Source of the DNA: Phycisphaerales bacterium UBA2421
GTDB taxonomy: Bacteria; Planctomycetota; Phycisphaerae; Tepidisphaerales; Tepidisphaeraceae
Assembly (NCBI GenBank): GCA_002343075.1
Contig: DDRH01000006.1
Coordinates: 37,006-101,005, forward strand
Direction of reading: 5' to 3'
Length of the DNA: 64,000 nucleotides
Shown here: positions 27,801-37,546 of the stretch, in pieces
Layout: every line of letters begins with the position of its first letter
Position numbering within the stretch: the first letter of the stretch is position 1
Made by a program: the position numbers and the translations under genes
Notes under the pieces: model-generated
What the model was told of the DNA's origin: nothing
The model's input: only the letters and a program-made list of their open reading frames with translations
Databases searched by the model: none

Positions 27801-29321
27801 ATGTCTGCAGCACGCATAGCATCAACCGGTCGCGGCGCGCGTTCGCGCGGCCAGGCCGTGGTTCGGTCGATATCCGAATCGCCCCAATTGCCTGAAATCG
27901 CCCGCCCCACGTTTCCGATCCGGGTAGTGGATATCCGGGAGCACGGGGCCAAGCCCGGCCAGGACTGCACCCGCGCCATCGCAGATGCGATCAAATCAGC
28001 AGTCAGCCAGGGGGGTGGGCGGGTGTTGATTCCTGAGGGGAATTGGCTCACCGGGCCGATTCATCTTGCCAGCAACATCGACCTTCATCTCAGCCGCGGC
28101 GCGACGCTGCGATTTTCTGACGATCCCGACCGATACCTGCCCGCCGTCTTCGTTCGGTGGGCGGGGCAGGAGTGCTACAACTACTCACCACTGATTTATG
28201 CGCGAGGCTGCACGGATGTCGGCATTACCGGCAACGGAAAAGTGCTTGGGAACGGCATGCGGTGGTGGGCGTGGCAAAAAGCTGAGCAGGCGTCGAGCCA
28301 GCGCCTCTACAAGATGGCCCTGCAGCAGACGCCCGCTGAGCAGCGCGTGTTCGGAAACACCGAGTATCCGCTTCGGCCTCAGTTCATTCAGTTTATTGAT
28401 TGCCAGAACATTCTGCTTGAAGACTTTGCAATCGAGGAAGCCGGCCCCTTCTGGAGTGTTCACACCGCCTATTGCCACAATGTGTTGATGCGGCGCCTGC
28501 ACATTAACACACCCACCGGCCCGAACAGCAATGGGATCGTCATTGATTCGACGCGCAACGTGCTCATTGAATCATGCGAGTTGAACACCAAGGACGACTG
28601 CATTTCGCTCAAATCCGGCCTGAACGAGGACGGCTGGCGCGTGAACCGGCCCACCGAGAATGTCACAGTCCGCCGGGTCCGGTGCACCGGCGGGGATGGT
28701 GCCATCTCCTTCGGCAGCGAAATGTCCGGGGGCATTCGCAACGTGCGAGTGCACGACTGCACTTGTGAGGGCGTCCGTGTCGGCATTCGCATGAAAGCCG
28801 CGCGGGGTCGCGGCGGCGTGGTTGAAGATGTCGAGATTCGCGATATCGCCATGGGCGTCATCAACGGCGATGCGATTCATATCACCACCGAGTACAGCAC
28901 CTTTGTCAGCCCAGATGGCCGGCCACCCGTCTTTCGCAATATCTTGATCAAAAACATCACATGCAAACAGTCGCAAGCCGCAGCCAGAATGATCGGCCTC
29001 GCCGACAGCGCGCTGCAGAATGTCTCGCTGGAACATCTGAAGATGATGTGCAAAGAAGGCCTGTTCTGCACCGCGGGCAATGGAATCCGGCTGATTGACC
29101 TTGAGATCACACCCAGCGTTGGCCCGATCTTGAACGTGATCGACAGCCAGGAAGTCTTGATTTCCGGCGTAAACGGCTCGCACGAAGAAGCGGTGTTTCT
29201 CGACCTGCGCGGGAGGCGGACCCGAAACATCCGTCTCTGCGGTGAAGAAAGAGTCGGCCAGGTTCGCCCGGCGGTCGTGCTGGGAGTAGACGTACCGCAC
29301 GATGCGGTCATGCACGAGTAA
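27801..29321 (+). CDS. GH28 polygalacturonase-like protein with altered active-site motifs
   Basis: 506 aa. It folds as a GH28 right-handed beta-helix: HGAKPGQDCTRAIADAI near the N-terminus, LSRGATLRFSDDPDRYLP, VRWAGQECYNYSPLIYA, NTKDDCISLKSG, FGSEMSGG and GIRMKAARGRGG. The two Asp of the DD motif and the R-x-K site are kept. The usual NTD motif reads NSN here, and the usual GHG reads GDG, so two normally invariant catalytic residues differ. There is no signal peptide, so it acts on imported oligosaccharides or has lost classical activity. ATG 27801 follows AGAGGA. It is 24 bp before the DUF6785 transporter-like gene and probably forms an operon with it. Confidence 0.85.
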   Translation: MSAARIASTGRGARSRGQAVVRSISESPQLPEIARPTFPIRVVDIREHGAKPGQDCTRAIADAIKSAVSQGGGRVLIPEGNWLTGPIHLASNIDLHLSRGATLRFSDDPDRYLPAVFVRWAGQECYNYSPLIYARGCTDVGITGNGKVLGNGMRWWAWQKAEQASSQRLYKMALQQTPAEQRVFGNTEYPLRPQFIQFIDCQNILLEDFAIEEAGPFWSVHTAYCHNVLMRRLHINTPTGPNSNGIVIDSTRNVLIESCELNTKDDCISLKSGLNEDGWRVNRPTENVTVRRVRCTGGDGAISFGSEMSGGIRNVRVHDCTCEGVRVGIRMKAARGRGGVVEDVEIRDIAMGVINGDAIHITTEYSTFVSPDGRPPVFRNILIKNITCKQSQAAARMIGLADSALQNVSLEHLKMMCKEGLFCTAGNGIRLIDLEITPSVGPILNVIDSQEVLISGVNGSHEEAVFLDLRGRRTRNIRLCGEERVGQVRPAVVLGVDVPHDAVMHE

Positions 29322-29345
29322 GCGCATTCCGCGCCCGGCAGCGTT

Positions 29346-31430
29346 ATGATCGCGCCAGCGGCGTCTATCCAACGCCCGGCTGGCATGACCACTCAACACT
29401 CCGACGAGCTTCCTCTAGCCAGTTCACTGCTGCCCGGAGCGCGCGCGGTGACATGGCGAAGCCTGCTCGCCGGGGCACTCGCTGTCGCCTCCATCTGTGC
29501 GGCAACACCATTCAACGATCTTGTACTTTCTGACACAAGCCTCACCGCTGGCTTCATCCCACTGGGCGCGGTGCTGTTTGAGTTCCTGCTGATTGTCCTC
29601 ATTAACGCCCCGCTCAACCGGTATGCCCCAAAATATGCGTTTACTCCCGGCGAGCTTTCGGTCGTGCTGCTGATGACGCTTGTAGGCTGCGCTATTCCGA
29701 GTTGGGGTTTGGCCCGCTTTCTTGTCCCAGCACCGGTCGCACCCTTCTTTCTCGGCGGGTATGACGGGCAGTTCTGGCGCACGTTTTCCGCGCTCGGCCT
29801 GCCGGGTGGGCTTTTTCCAGTCGAGAATGTGAAGTTGGGAAACGCAAGCACTGTTGCATCATGGTTTTACAACAGTTTGCCAGATGGCGAAGCGATCCCG
29901 TGGCGCGCCTGGGCATCCCCCGCGGTCGCGTGGGGCGTTTTTGTCGCGGCGATGCTGGCGACATTGGTCGGCATCTCGCGCATCGTCATGCACCAGTGGG
30001 TTGCCAACGAGCGCCTACCCTTTCCGCTCGTGCAGGTCCACGCGGCGCTTGTCGAAGCCCCCGAGCAGGGCCGTGGGCTGAATCGCATTCTGCGCAGCCG
30101 GCTGCTCTGGATCGGCCTGGGCTCGGTATTCGCGCTGCACATGCTCACCTGCCTCAACACATATCACCCAAAGACCTTCCCACGCGTGCCGCTCAGCTAC
30201 GACTTCACCGGCATCTGGGGGGCCGAGCCAATCAGCGGGCAACCGCTTTCGTTCCTCGACAGCAAGGTCAAGAAATCAACGCTTTCATTCATCCTTCTCG
30301 GCGTGACCTATTTCATCCGCACTCGCACCGCGTTTAGCTTGTGGGGCGCGTTTATCATCATCAACCTGATTGGGGTGCAACAGGGCATGAGCGGTCAGCC
30401 GACCGTTTCTGCGGCGTGGGCCGATCAGAATCTGGGGGCGAGTGTCGCATTTGTGCTCGGAGTGCTTTGGATCGGCAGGAATCACTGGAAGCAGGTGCTG
30501 CGAGGCGCGATGGGGCTTGCCGGCGGAGACGCTACACACCGACTTAGCTTCTGGATTGCCGTCTCCGGCGTGGTGGTCATGGTGGGCTGGCTGAGCGTTG
30601 CAGGCGTGCAGTGGTGGATGGCGATTCTCATTGTCGCGTTTATCCTGCTGGCACACATTGTTGTGGCGCGCGTCGTGGCTGAGACGGGGCTGCCGTCGTT
30701 TCGGTCGGGTATTGGGGTGGCGCAGGTGTACACGAATCTGCCGCTATCGGCACTTGACGGCAAAGATGTCTTTTTCGCGGGCCAGTTTACGATTCTCGGC
30801 CCGCTCACAACGCGCGACAGCCTCGCCGCGCTCGCTACAACGGGTATTGGCTTGGCGCGACAGAACGGCGCTGACGACAAGCCCGGCCGCCGGCTCGGCG
30901 GCGCGATTGCAGTGGCGCTGGTCGTCGGCTGCGTCGTTGCGTGCGTCACAACCCTCTGGTGCCATTACACTTATCCCACTCCGACACTTCGCGATGTCAC
31001 CCCGCAGGGCAACAATTTCGGGGCCGTCTATGTCCCGAAGCGGGACATGGGCGACCCGCTTAGCGCTTTCGGTGAAAAGCGTTTCACACCGAAGCAGCAT
31101 AATCCGTATGTACACATCACCATCGGCTTTGTTGTCACGGGCTTCCTGGAGTTTGCCACGCTCCGATGGACGAGTTGGCCTTTGCTGCCAGTGGGCTATG
31201 TGGCGAGCCATGGCAGCTTCATTGGTGCCGCCTGGTTCAGTATTTTTGTCGGCTGGCTCGCGAAGTTGCTCATCGTCCGATTCGGAGGGGCGAGTCTTTT
31301 CAACAGCATGCGGCCACTTTTCATCGGCATCATCTTTGGCGAAGCATTGGCGGCCGGCACATGGCTGATCATTAACGCCTTCGTCGTTCTCAGCGGCGGG
31401 GTCAGCCAGAGCGTGAAGTTTCTATCCTGA
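29346..31430 (+). CDS. OPT-like multi-pass membrane protein (DUF6785/DUF6784 type)
   Basis: 694 aa with about 14 hydrophobic segments, for example SLLAGALAVASICAAT, LGAVLFEFLLIVLIN, WGVFVAAMLATLVGIS, WWMAILIVAFILLAHIVVAR and FIGIIFGEALAAGTWLI. TPGELSVVLLMTLVG near residue 100 and the C-terminal region (SHGSFIGAAWFSIFVGWLAK, FGGASLFNSMRPLFIGIIFGE) match the DUF6785/DUF6784 family, which is distantly related to oligopeptide transporters. It directly follows GH28 and is the only transporter-like gene in the pectin region, so it is a good candidate for the oligosaccharide importer. That role is inference. Start ATG 29346 or ATG 29385; neither has a clear ribosome site. Confidence 0.78.
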   Translation: MIAPAASIQRPAGMTTQHSDELPLASSLLPGARAVTWRSLLAGALAVASICAATPFNDLVLSDTSLTAGFIPLGAVLFEFLLIVLINAPLNRYAPKYAFTPGELSVVLLMTLVGCAIPSWGLARFLVPAPVAPFFLGGYDGQFWRTFSALGLPGGLFPVENVKLGNASTVASWFYNSLPDGEAIPWRAWASPAVAWGVFVAAMLATLVGISRIVMHQWVANERLPFPLVQVHAALVEAPEQGRGLNRILRSRLLWIGLGSVFALHMLTCLNTYHPKTFPRVPLSYDFTGIWGAEPISGQPLSFLDSKVKKSTLSFILLGVTYFIRTRTAFSLWGAFIIINLIGVQQGMSGQPTVSAAWADQNLGASVAFVLGVLWIGRNHWKQVLRGAMGLAGGDATHRLSFWIAVSGVVVMVGWLSVAGVQWWMAILIVAFILLAHIVVARVVAETGLPSFRSGIGVAQVYTNLPLSALDGKDVFFAGQFTILGPLTTRDSLAALATTGIGLARQNGADDKPGRRLGGAIAVALVVGCVVACVTTLWCHYTYPTPTLRDVTPQGNNFGAVYVPKRDMGDPLSAFGEKRFTPKQHNPYVHITIGFVVTGFLEFATLRWTSWPLLPVGYVASHGSFIGAAWFSIFVGWLAKLLIVRFGGASLFNSMRPLFIGIIFGEALAAGTWLIINAFVVLSGGVSQSVKFLS

Positions 31431-31491
31431 TGCGCCTCCGCCGAGGTCAACGCACTACGGGTCGTGCGGTGAAGCCCATCTCCGCGCGCCA

Positions 31492-33207
31492 TCATTCGCC
31501 TCGCGACTCCGCGACGAACCCCGCCAGCAGAAATCCCGTGGGTGCGGACGGCTTGTCCGTGCCAACCGCCACTGGCTGCTTGCCGCCGATGCCCCGAAAC
31601 GCGCCCGTGCGAATCGTCATCCGATGCACATCGCCGGCGTGCAATGCAAACGGCGCGCTATCCAACACACCTCGACCGTTGATCGACAAGTCGTAGGTCG
31701 CCCGGGCCGCATCGATATCCAGCATCAGGCGCGCCGACTCTCCCGCGCGAAGCGCGCAAAGCTGCTTCATGTCACCGGCACAGTTGGCGGTCAGGGTTGA
31801 GTCGATCCAGGCAAACTGAATGGCTCTGATCGAGCCAAACTTGCTCACGAAATCAACCTCCAGATGACCACTCGATTGCTGCGGCGCGAAGACAAACTCC
31901 ACCCGCTTCACATCCCCCCGCGGCAACACGCGCGTGACGGCGGCGTGGTCGAAGGGGTCGCGGTTTTCCAGCCGCAGGGTGTCGCCATCGATCATCACGT
32001 CCGCCCATTTTGGCTTGTAGATGTTCCAGTCAGAAAACCCCCTGATGCGCGACTCGGTTTCATCAGGTCTAACAGGCACGGGCACCCGACTCACCCAGAT
32101 ATCCTCCTTGCTCATGCTATAGACGAGCCAGAGCGAGCCGTCGGCACGGCTGCCGTCGTCTGCCCATCTCGAAACGCCACGGGTGTATTGCGGACCGATG
32201 CTGCGATCGGCCCCGGCATACCGCTGGATTGGAAGCTCGCCTTGAATCAGGCGCATGTTATCAAAGTTGGCACCATCCTTGCCGGTAACAATTGCCAGCG
32301 GGAAGCGATTTCGGCGCGATGGATTGTAGACCAGAGCATATCGACCATCCGCGGTGCGATGTGAAAACACCTTCGCCTTGCCGGTCACGAATGTGGGGGG
32401 AACTACCGGCTGGCTCCAGGATTTTCCTTGATCGTGCGAGATAGTTACCCACGACATCTTGCTTAGCCCGATGATCGCGCCATCGGGCCGCTCAAAAAAC
32501 GTGTATGCTTTGCCTGCCACCCACTTCTCGCTATCGCCGGGCACCTTGCCGCCGGGCCAGTTGGCTGGGTCGTGCCATTTCATCCGCCGCGGGCCGAGCA
32601 ATCGGCCTCTGTCCTGCTGTTCAAGGAACACCGTGTCGGCCAGCAGCGCACGGCACGCATCGATGAAGTCGGCATCGTTCGATGTGGTGTAAACGGGCGG
32701 GTGTTTTACATCGCCAGTGGGCATCTGAAGCGTAAACACTTCGCCCCAGGAGTGGTCGGCGCGCAGTTCGCGGACCACCAGCGCGCCCTTGGTGTCTTCG
32801 TTGGTCTTGTCCGTGCCGCCGCGCAGGCCTGCCAGCACCAGCATTCGCCCGTTGGGCGCAAGAAAAAAATAAACGCGCAGACACGTGGAGACGCCGGCAG
32901 GAAACATCTCGGCCGGGGGTTGCCATGTCTTGCCATCCATGCTGCTGCTGAAGAGCTCGCGCGAAGGCCAGATGTCTTCATCCTTTTCGCACGAGTTCCA
33001 GCCAACATACAGCCGGCCCCGCCAAGCCGCCATGTCGACATGATGATGATATGACCACCCACGTCCGTCGGTGAGTTGCGATGCATCGCGGCTGGCGCGA
33101 AAAACGCAATAGCTCTCCACACCCACCACGGGCGGTAGGCCGGCGTCGGCAAGGCTTTCGTCAACCCGAGACTGTTCTTCGCCATGAATGGTAATGAGTT
33201 CAGACAC
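31492..33207 (-). CDS. BNR/sialidase-like beta-propeller protein
   Basis: 571 aa. It has an Asp-box SHDQGKSW near residue 260 and repeated propeller-like strands (GRLYVGWNSCEKDEDIWPSRELFSS, SMDGKTW, RRNRFPLAIVTGKDGANFDNMRLI, SLWLVYSMSKEDIWVSRVPVP). A beta-sandwich of the laminin-G-like type covers the last ~150 residues. BNR proteins of this kind are sialidases, rhamnosidase-like lyases or binding proteins; no catalytic triad can be assigned safely. No signal peptide is seen. GTG 33207 follows GAAGG. It lies 44 bp downstream of a GH2 gene on the same strand, so both probably work on one substrate. Confidence 0.6.
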   Translation of the reverse strand: MSELITIHGEEQSRVDESLADAGLPPVVGVESYCVFRASRDASQLTDGRGWSYHHHVDMAAWRGRLYVGWNSCEKDEDIWPSRELFSSSMDGKTWQPPAEMFPAGVSTCLRVYFFLAPNGRMLVLAGLRGGTDKTNEDTKGALVVRELRADHSWGEVFTLQMPTGDVKHPPVYTTSNDADFIDACRALLADTVFLEQQDRGRLLGPRRMKWHDPANWPGGKVPGDSEKWVAGKAYTFFERPDGAIIGLSKMSWVTISHDQGKSWSQPVVPPTFVTGKAKVFSHRTADGRYALVYNPSRRNRFPLAIVTGKDGANFDNMRLIQGELPIQRYAGADRSIGPQYTRGVSRWADDGSRADGSLWLVYSMSKEDIWVSRVPVPVRPDETESRIRGFSDWNIYKPKWADVMIDGDTLRLENRDPFDHAAVTRVLPRGDVKRVEFVFAPQQSSGHLEVDFVSKFGSIRAIQFAWIDSTLTANCAGDMKQLCALRAGESARLMLDIDAARATYDLSINGRGVLDSAPFALHAGDVHRMTIRTGAFRGIGGKQPVAVGTDKPSAPTGFLLAGFVAESRGE

Positions 33208-33251
33208 GGGTGTTTACCTTCGCGTAGAGCAACAGTGGTACGAGATCTTGA

Positions 33252-35600
33252 CTAAAAGACTACCTTGACACGCGCCGGCTTAAGCCCGGCCGCGGCCGCG
33301 GTGAGTGTGACGGCGCCGCCGTTGTCGGTTGGTTTCAGGATCACCTGCGCCATGCCGTGGAAGAGCCGCCGCTGGCCAGCTTGGTCGGGTTCATGGCTGC
33401 TCGGATCGCCGTTGCCCACGCCGATGATCCTGGCAGGCCCCTTCACCGAGAATTTGACGAGCGAATCGGCATGCGGAGCAAGGCGGCCTTGTTGATCAGC
33501 AGCGCGAATCGCGATGCAAGCGATCCCATTCGCTCCGCCGACCTGCAGGCCATCCACTTGTCCCTGCAACTGCATGGCGGCCGTCGTGGTTTCCACCCTC
33601 GTCGCCCCGACACGCCGCCCACGGCGAAAGCCAATCGCTTCGAGACTGCCCGCCGTGTAGTTTACCTTCCACTCGACGTGCCCGTTCCGGGGCACCATCT
33701 TCCGGCCGAGCGATTGGCCATTTAGCATCAACTCTACCTCATCATGATTGCTGAATGCCCAGACGTCGATCGGCTCGCCCGCGCGGCCCGGCCAGGTCCA
33801 GTGAGGGAGCAGGTGCAACACAGGCTCGTCGCCCCACCATGCTTTGAAAAAAAAGTAAAGGTCCTTCTTAAAACCACACAGATCCATCAACCCAAAGTGT
33901 GACGCGATGCACGGCCACTTATACGGTATCGGTTCGCCGTAGTAGTCAAACCCCGTCCATACCCATCCGCCGGCGATCCAATCTCGCTCGGCGACGAAAG
34001 GCCACCACTTCTGCGCTACGCTCCCCCACTTGGGCGCACGGCGGCTGTAGGAACTTACATAGCCCTTGTCCTTGTCATCGACATACTCACCGCGTGTGCA
34101 AACGGTGCTTCCCTCTTCACTGCTGACGATCGGCTGACGGGGTTTGAGCTGGTGATACTTCTCAATGTCGCCCACGGCGATGTAGTTCCAGCCGTGCACA
34201 TCCACAACATTGGCAAACCCTTCCCCAAGCCCCCGGTCGTGCATCGCTGCGGTGACGGCGCGGGTGGGGTCGAGTTGCTTGGCTATTCGCCGCAGCGTTT
34301 TACCGATGCGCTCGCCGGCGATCGACCACTGAATCGTGTGCTCTTCATTACCGATCGACCAAAGAATGATGCTCGGGTGATTGCGATCCCGACGAATCAT
34401 CGCCTTGAAATCTTCGAGAAACTCCGGGCCGGTGCTCGCAACGCGATTCTCCGCCATCACCAGCAGCCCCAGGCGGTCGCAGGCGTCGAGCGTTTCCGTG
34501 GGAACCATGTAATGCGAGCAGCGATACGCGTTCGACCCGAGTTCCTTGAGTTTTTCCAGCCGCCACGCCTGGAGCGCATCCGGCACCGCCGTGCCCACGC
34601 CCGCATGCTGGTGATGATTGCATGTGCCCTTAATCTTGAGGTGCTGCCCGTTAAGGAAAAAACCTCTCCGGGCGTCCCACCTGAGAGTTCGGATGCCGAA
34701 TCTTGTCTTGACCTGATCGACTGCCTTTGAATTCACCTTGACCGTCGATTGCAATTGATACAAATGCGGCGATTCGCACGACCAGAGTTTCGGGTTTCTG
34801 ATGATCGCGGTCTGAACCACTTCGCCGCTAGACCAGGGCTTGAGCGTCACAGACTTCACCAGAGGCTTGACGCCCGAGATAGACTTGCACACATTCTCCT
34901 TAACCATGAAGCGGGCGAGAGATTGCACCGCCACCCGGATTGTGGCGTCGGAATCGTTCACAACCGTCGTCCGGATCTCCACGCGCGCCTGGCCGCCGGC
35001 AATGACCGATCGAATCACCACGCCATCGGTCGCGATATGCACCGGCGAGGTCGATGCGAGCCAGACGTGTCGATTGATTCCGGCACCTTCATACCACCAT
35101 CCTTCATAGCCCGTGGCGTCGACCCGCACCGAAAGCACGTTCGTTCCGCCGTAGTTCACGAGATCGGTGATGTCGTATCGAAACGGCGTGTAGCCGCTGG
35201 CGTGGCGGCCGAGGCGGTGGCCGTTGATCCAGACGATGCTGTCGCGAAACACGCCGTCAAACTCGACCGCGAGCCGCCTACCCCATTCCCCCGCGGGGAT
35301 ATCGAAGGTTTTGCGGTACCAGCCGACGCTGTTCTGCGGATGACTCGGGCCGATGGCGCGAAACCCGTGCTCGCAAAACTCGCGTTCATCAATGTGCTCA
35401 ACAGGTAGTTCGATCGCCCAATCGTGCGGCAAATCGACGGTGCGCCAGGAAGCGTCGTCGAACTTGGCCCCCGCCGCTCCGCGTGCTTCGCCGGCCTTCA
35501 CGAGCGATCGATCGCGCGCAAACTCGAAGTCCTTGCTGGCGTCGGCGGCGTGGCCGAGCGCAAACTTCCATTGCTTGTCGAGGGAGATTCGTTGTCGCAT
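33252..35600 (-). CDS. Glycoside hydrolase family 2 enzyme (beta-galactosidase-like)
   Basis: 782 aa. GH2 order is clear: jelly roll (LPHDWAIELP, VGWYRKTFDIP, VWINGHRLGRHASGYTPF, GWWYEGAGINRHVW), Ig-like domain, TIM barrel with acid/base Glu in SIGNEEHT and probable nucleophile in SSEEGSTVC, then two Ig-like domains ending in PARIIGVGNGDPSSHEPD and LTAAAAGLKPARV. It is a paralogue of the GH2 at 5171 (both share WYEGAG, GNGDP and GLKP) but lacks that enzyme's C-terminal tail. No signal peptide, so probably cytoplasmic. ATG 35600 is taken; TTG 35627 is in frame. The pseudopilin gene lies 45 bp upstream on the same strand. Confidence 0.92.
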   Translation of the reverse strand: MRQRISLDKQWKFALGHAADASKDFEFARDRSLVKAGEARGAAGAKFDDASWRTVDLPHDWAIELPVEHIDEREFCEHGFRAIGPSHPQNSVGWYRKTFDIPAGEWGRRLAVEFDGVFRDSIVWINGHRLGRHASGYTPFRYDITDLVNYGGTNVLSVRVDATGYEGWWYEGAGINRHVWLASTSPVHIATDGVVIRSVIAGGQARVEIRTTVVNDSDATIRVAVQSLARFMVKENVCKSISGVKPLVKSVTLKPWSSGEVVQTAIIRNPKLWSCESPHLYQLQSTVKVNSKAVDQVKTRFGIRTLRWDARRGFFLNGQHLKIKGTCNHHQHAGVGTAVPDALQAWRLEKLKELGSNAYRCSHYMVPTETLDACDRLGLLVMAENRVASTGPEFLEDFKAMIRRDRNHPSIILWSIGNEEHTIQWSIAGERIGKTLRRIAKQLDPTRAVTAAMHDRGLGEGFANVVDVHGWNYIAVGDIEKYHQLKPRQPIVSSEEGSTVCTRGEYVDDKDKGYVSSYSRRAPKWGSVAQKWWPFVAERDWIAGGWVWTGFDYYGEPIPYKWPCIASHFGLMDLCGFKKDLYFFFKAWWGDEPVLHLLPHWTWPGRAGEPIDVWAFSNHDEVELMLNGQSLGRKMVPRNGHVEWKVNYTAGSLEAIGFRRGRRVGATRVETTTAAMQLQGQVDGLQVGGANGIACIAIRAADQQGRLAPHADSLVKFSVKGPARIIGVGNGDPSSHEPDQAGQRRLFHGMAQVILKPTDNGGAVTLTAAAAGLKPARVKVVF

Positions 35601-35645
35601 GTCCGCAGGAAAGTCTATCGCAAACAAAGGAATGCGACAGTTGTA

Positions 35646-36554
35646 CTATCTGCCGTAATCGGGGTCGAAATGCTTTCGCAGGAATGCGTCCTTGCGTGTG
35701 AAAAACTCTGCATGTCCATCGGCAAATGCGACATTGCCACGCGCGTCCTGCGAGTTTCGCTTGGACTTCAGTTCATGACGTTCGGCGATCGCGCTGTAGT
35801 CCTGGGTAAAGTTGTCCACCCGGTCGGGTGTCACAGTCGGATTGTTCTCGCCGTTGTTGATCGTCAGCTCCGACTCATCCATGAACAAAATCTTGTCCGT
35901 GGGGTTTTTGACCTGGTTCATTTTCCGGTGAGGATGTGCGATCAGCGCTGCAGTGGTTCCAAGCGCTGCGGGGTCGAATGCCTTGTTGCCAAACATGATG
36001 TTCATCGAAAAACTGTAGCGATACTCCCCACGGCCGCCGTTGAGCCCCTGCGGGCGGTAGGAGAGGTTGTCGGAGGGGCAGCGGAACACCGATTCGAGCG
36101 CAGGGTTGACGGTATTCGCCTCTTCCGGCGTGGCGTGCAGCACCTGCTTCGCGCCCAGGTATCGAGTTAGCGCCGAGTGGGTGATGTTCTGATTAAACCC
36201 GGTGCCATTTTCACCGGAGTAGTTCCTGCCCGTGATCGGATCGCGCGCCCGCCGCCAGGCGATCCAGCCGTAGTAGGTGTCGGCGCGCGTGTCTTGAACA
36301 ATCGAGTCCGCTCCCTGCCCCGCACGCCCCGGAAACGCCCCGCCGTTGTCGCTGCAATACATGAGCGTCGCCCCGGCGATCTGCTTGAGATTGCTCAGGC
36401 ACTGCACACGCCGCCCGCTCTCCTTAGCGCGATTGAGCGTGGGGAGCAGAATGCCGACCAGTAATGCAATGATTCCAATAACGACGAGCAGCTCGACCAG
36501 CGTGAAACCGTGTCGGGCGCGCGCAGCATGGCTCCGGGTTCGATTGCGATGCAT
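35646..36554 (-). CDS. Pseudopilin-like protein, prepilin-type N-terminal cleavage/methylation domain
   Basis: 302 aa. The leader is [20 protein letters not shown] with the conserved G/F cleavage site and Glu+5, then [23 protein letters not shown] and the C-terminal [19 protein letters not shown] tail. GGAGGTGAT sits immediately before the ATG and is an excellent match to the anti-Shine-Dalgarno, so high expression is possible. It is a paralogue of the gene at 4334. It precedes the GH2 gene, and the two may be co-transcribed. It is probably part of a pseudopilus or surface structure. Confidence 0.9.
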   Translation of the reverse strand: MHRNRTRSHAARARHGFTLVELLVVIGIIALLVGILLPTLNRAKESGRRVQCLSNLKQIAGATLMYCSDNGGAFPGRAGQGADSIVQDTRADTYYGWIAWRRARDPITGRNYSGENGTGFNQNITHSALTRYLGAKQVLHATPEEANTVNPALESVFRCPSDNLSYRPQGLNGGRGEYRYSFSMNIMFGNKAFDPAALGTTAALIAHPHRKMNQVKNPTDKILFMDESELTINNGENNPTVTPDRVDNFTQDYSAIAERHELKSKRNSQDARGNVAFADGHAEFFTRKDAFLRKHFDPDYGR

Positions 36555-36812
36555 ATCACCTCCGCCAGATGAGCCGCCTTACAAATCGATGGGATCGAGT
36601 GTAAGGGGATTGCTCGAGATCGGCAGTGCGATCGGGCGAATCCGTATTGCGATGCAGCGCAACCCGAGAGTAGCCGCTATGCGTCGATTGCGCTTGATTG
36701 CAAAACTATTCCGCAAACAGACACTGCTGGAACACGCTGGCCGTGCTACAGTTTGTAATGGCGTTGCATACGCCGCTGCCATTCACTGGCACGGCGGTGG
36801 CAGGAGGAACCC

Positions 36813-37472
36813 TTGGCAACTCGGTTTTTTTTGGTTTTATCGGTACTTTGCTACCTCGTCGTCGACGGCGCTTTCGCGCAGGACCCCGATGCCGAGGCGA
36901 AGTACACCGCCGCCATCACCAAGCGGGCCGACGACATCGTCGTCAGGCTCGAGATTGCCGACCCTTCAAAGGCCACGCAAGTCCGCGACCAGATCATGAA
37001 CCAGTATCGCGCGCTGCGCGAGTTTCATGATGCAAATGAAGCAGTAATTATCGCCCTCAAGACGGAAAACCCCTCCGACCCGTCGAAGCTGGAAGCCGCG
37101 TACGCCCCTTTGAAAGAACTACACCGGTCGTTCATCTCCGGATTGGAGCGCGATCTCACTGCAGAACAACTCGATACGGTGAAGAACGGCATGACGTTCA
37201 ACGTGCTCAATGTCACCTACACCGCGTACCTGGATAAGATTCCGTCGCTGACTGATGAACAGAAGCTTTACATCATGCAGCAACTGACCGAGGCGCGCGA
37301 ATTGGCCATGGACGAAGGCAGCAGCGAAGCCAAGCACAACGTGTTCGGAAAATACAAAGGTCGCATCAATAACTACCTCAGCCAGGCGGGATACGATCTG
37401 CGGGCGGAAGAAAAGGCGTGGCAGGAGCGTCTAAGAGCGCGTCGCGCAGCGGCGACTCAGAAGAGTGAGTGA
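36813..37472 (+). CDS. DUF3826 exported protein
   Basis: 219 aa. TTG is the start because AGGAGG lies 5 nt upstream; no ATG fits. A signal peptide (RFFLVLSVLCYLVVDGAFA) is followed by a charged helical domain (TKRADDIVVRLEIADPSKATQVRDQIMNQY, LHRSFISGLERDLTAEQLDTVKNGMT, LNVTYTAYLDKIPSLTDEQK, ARELAMDEGSSEAKHNVFGKYKG). This matches DUF3826, a family seen beside pectate lyases in Bacteroidetes and planctomycetes. Its role is unknown. It precedes the PL1 gene on the same strand by ~75 bp. A calcium-binding or chaperone-like helper of the lyase is a guess. Confidence 0.82.
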   Translation: MATRFFLVLSVLCYLVVDGAFAQDPDAEAKYTAAITKRADDIVVRLEIADPSKATQVRDQIMNQYRALREFHDANEAVIIALKTENPSDPSKLEAAYAPLKELHRSFISGLERDLTAEQLDTVKNGMTFNVLNVTYTAYLDKIPSLTDEQKLYIMQQLTEARELAMDEGSSEAKHNVFGKYKGRINNYLSQAGYDLRAEEKAWQERLRARRAAATQKSE

Positions 37473-37546
37473 GCTCGCAGGGTTTGCGCACGGCCCGTCA
37501 TACACTGCTGCGGATGCGTTCTGTTGAATGTTTGCGGAGGCTCGTC

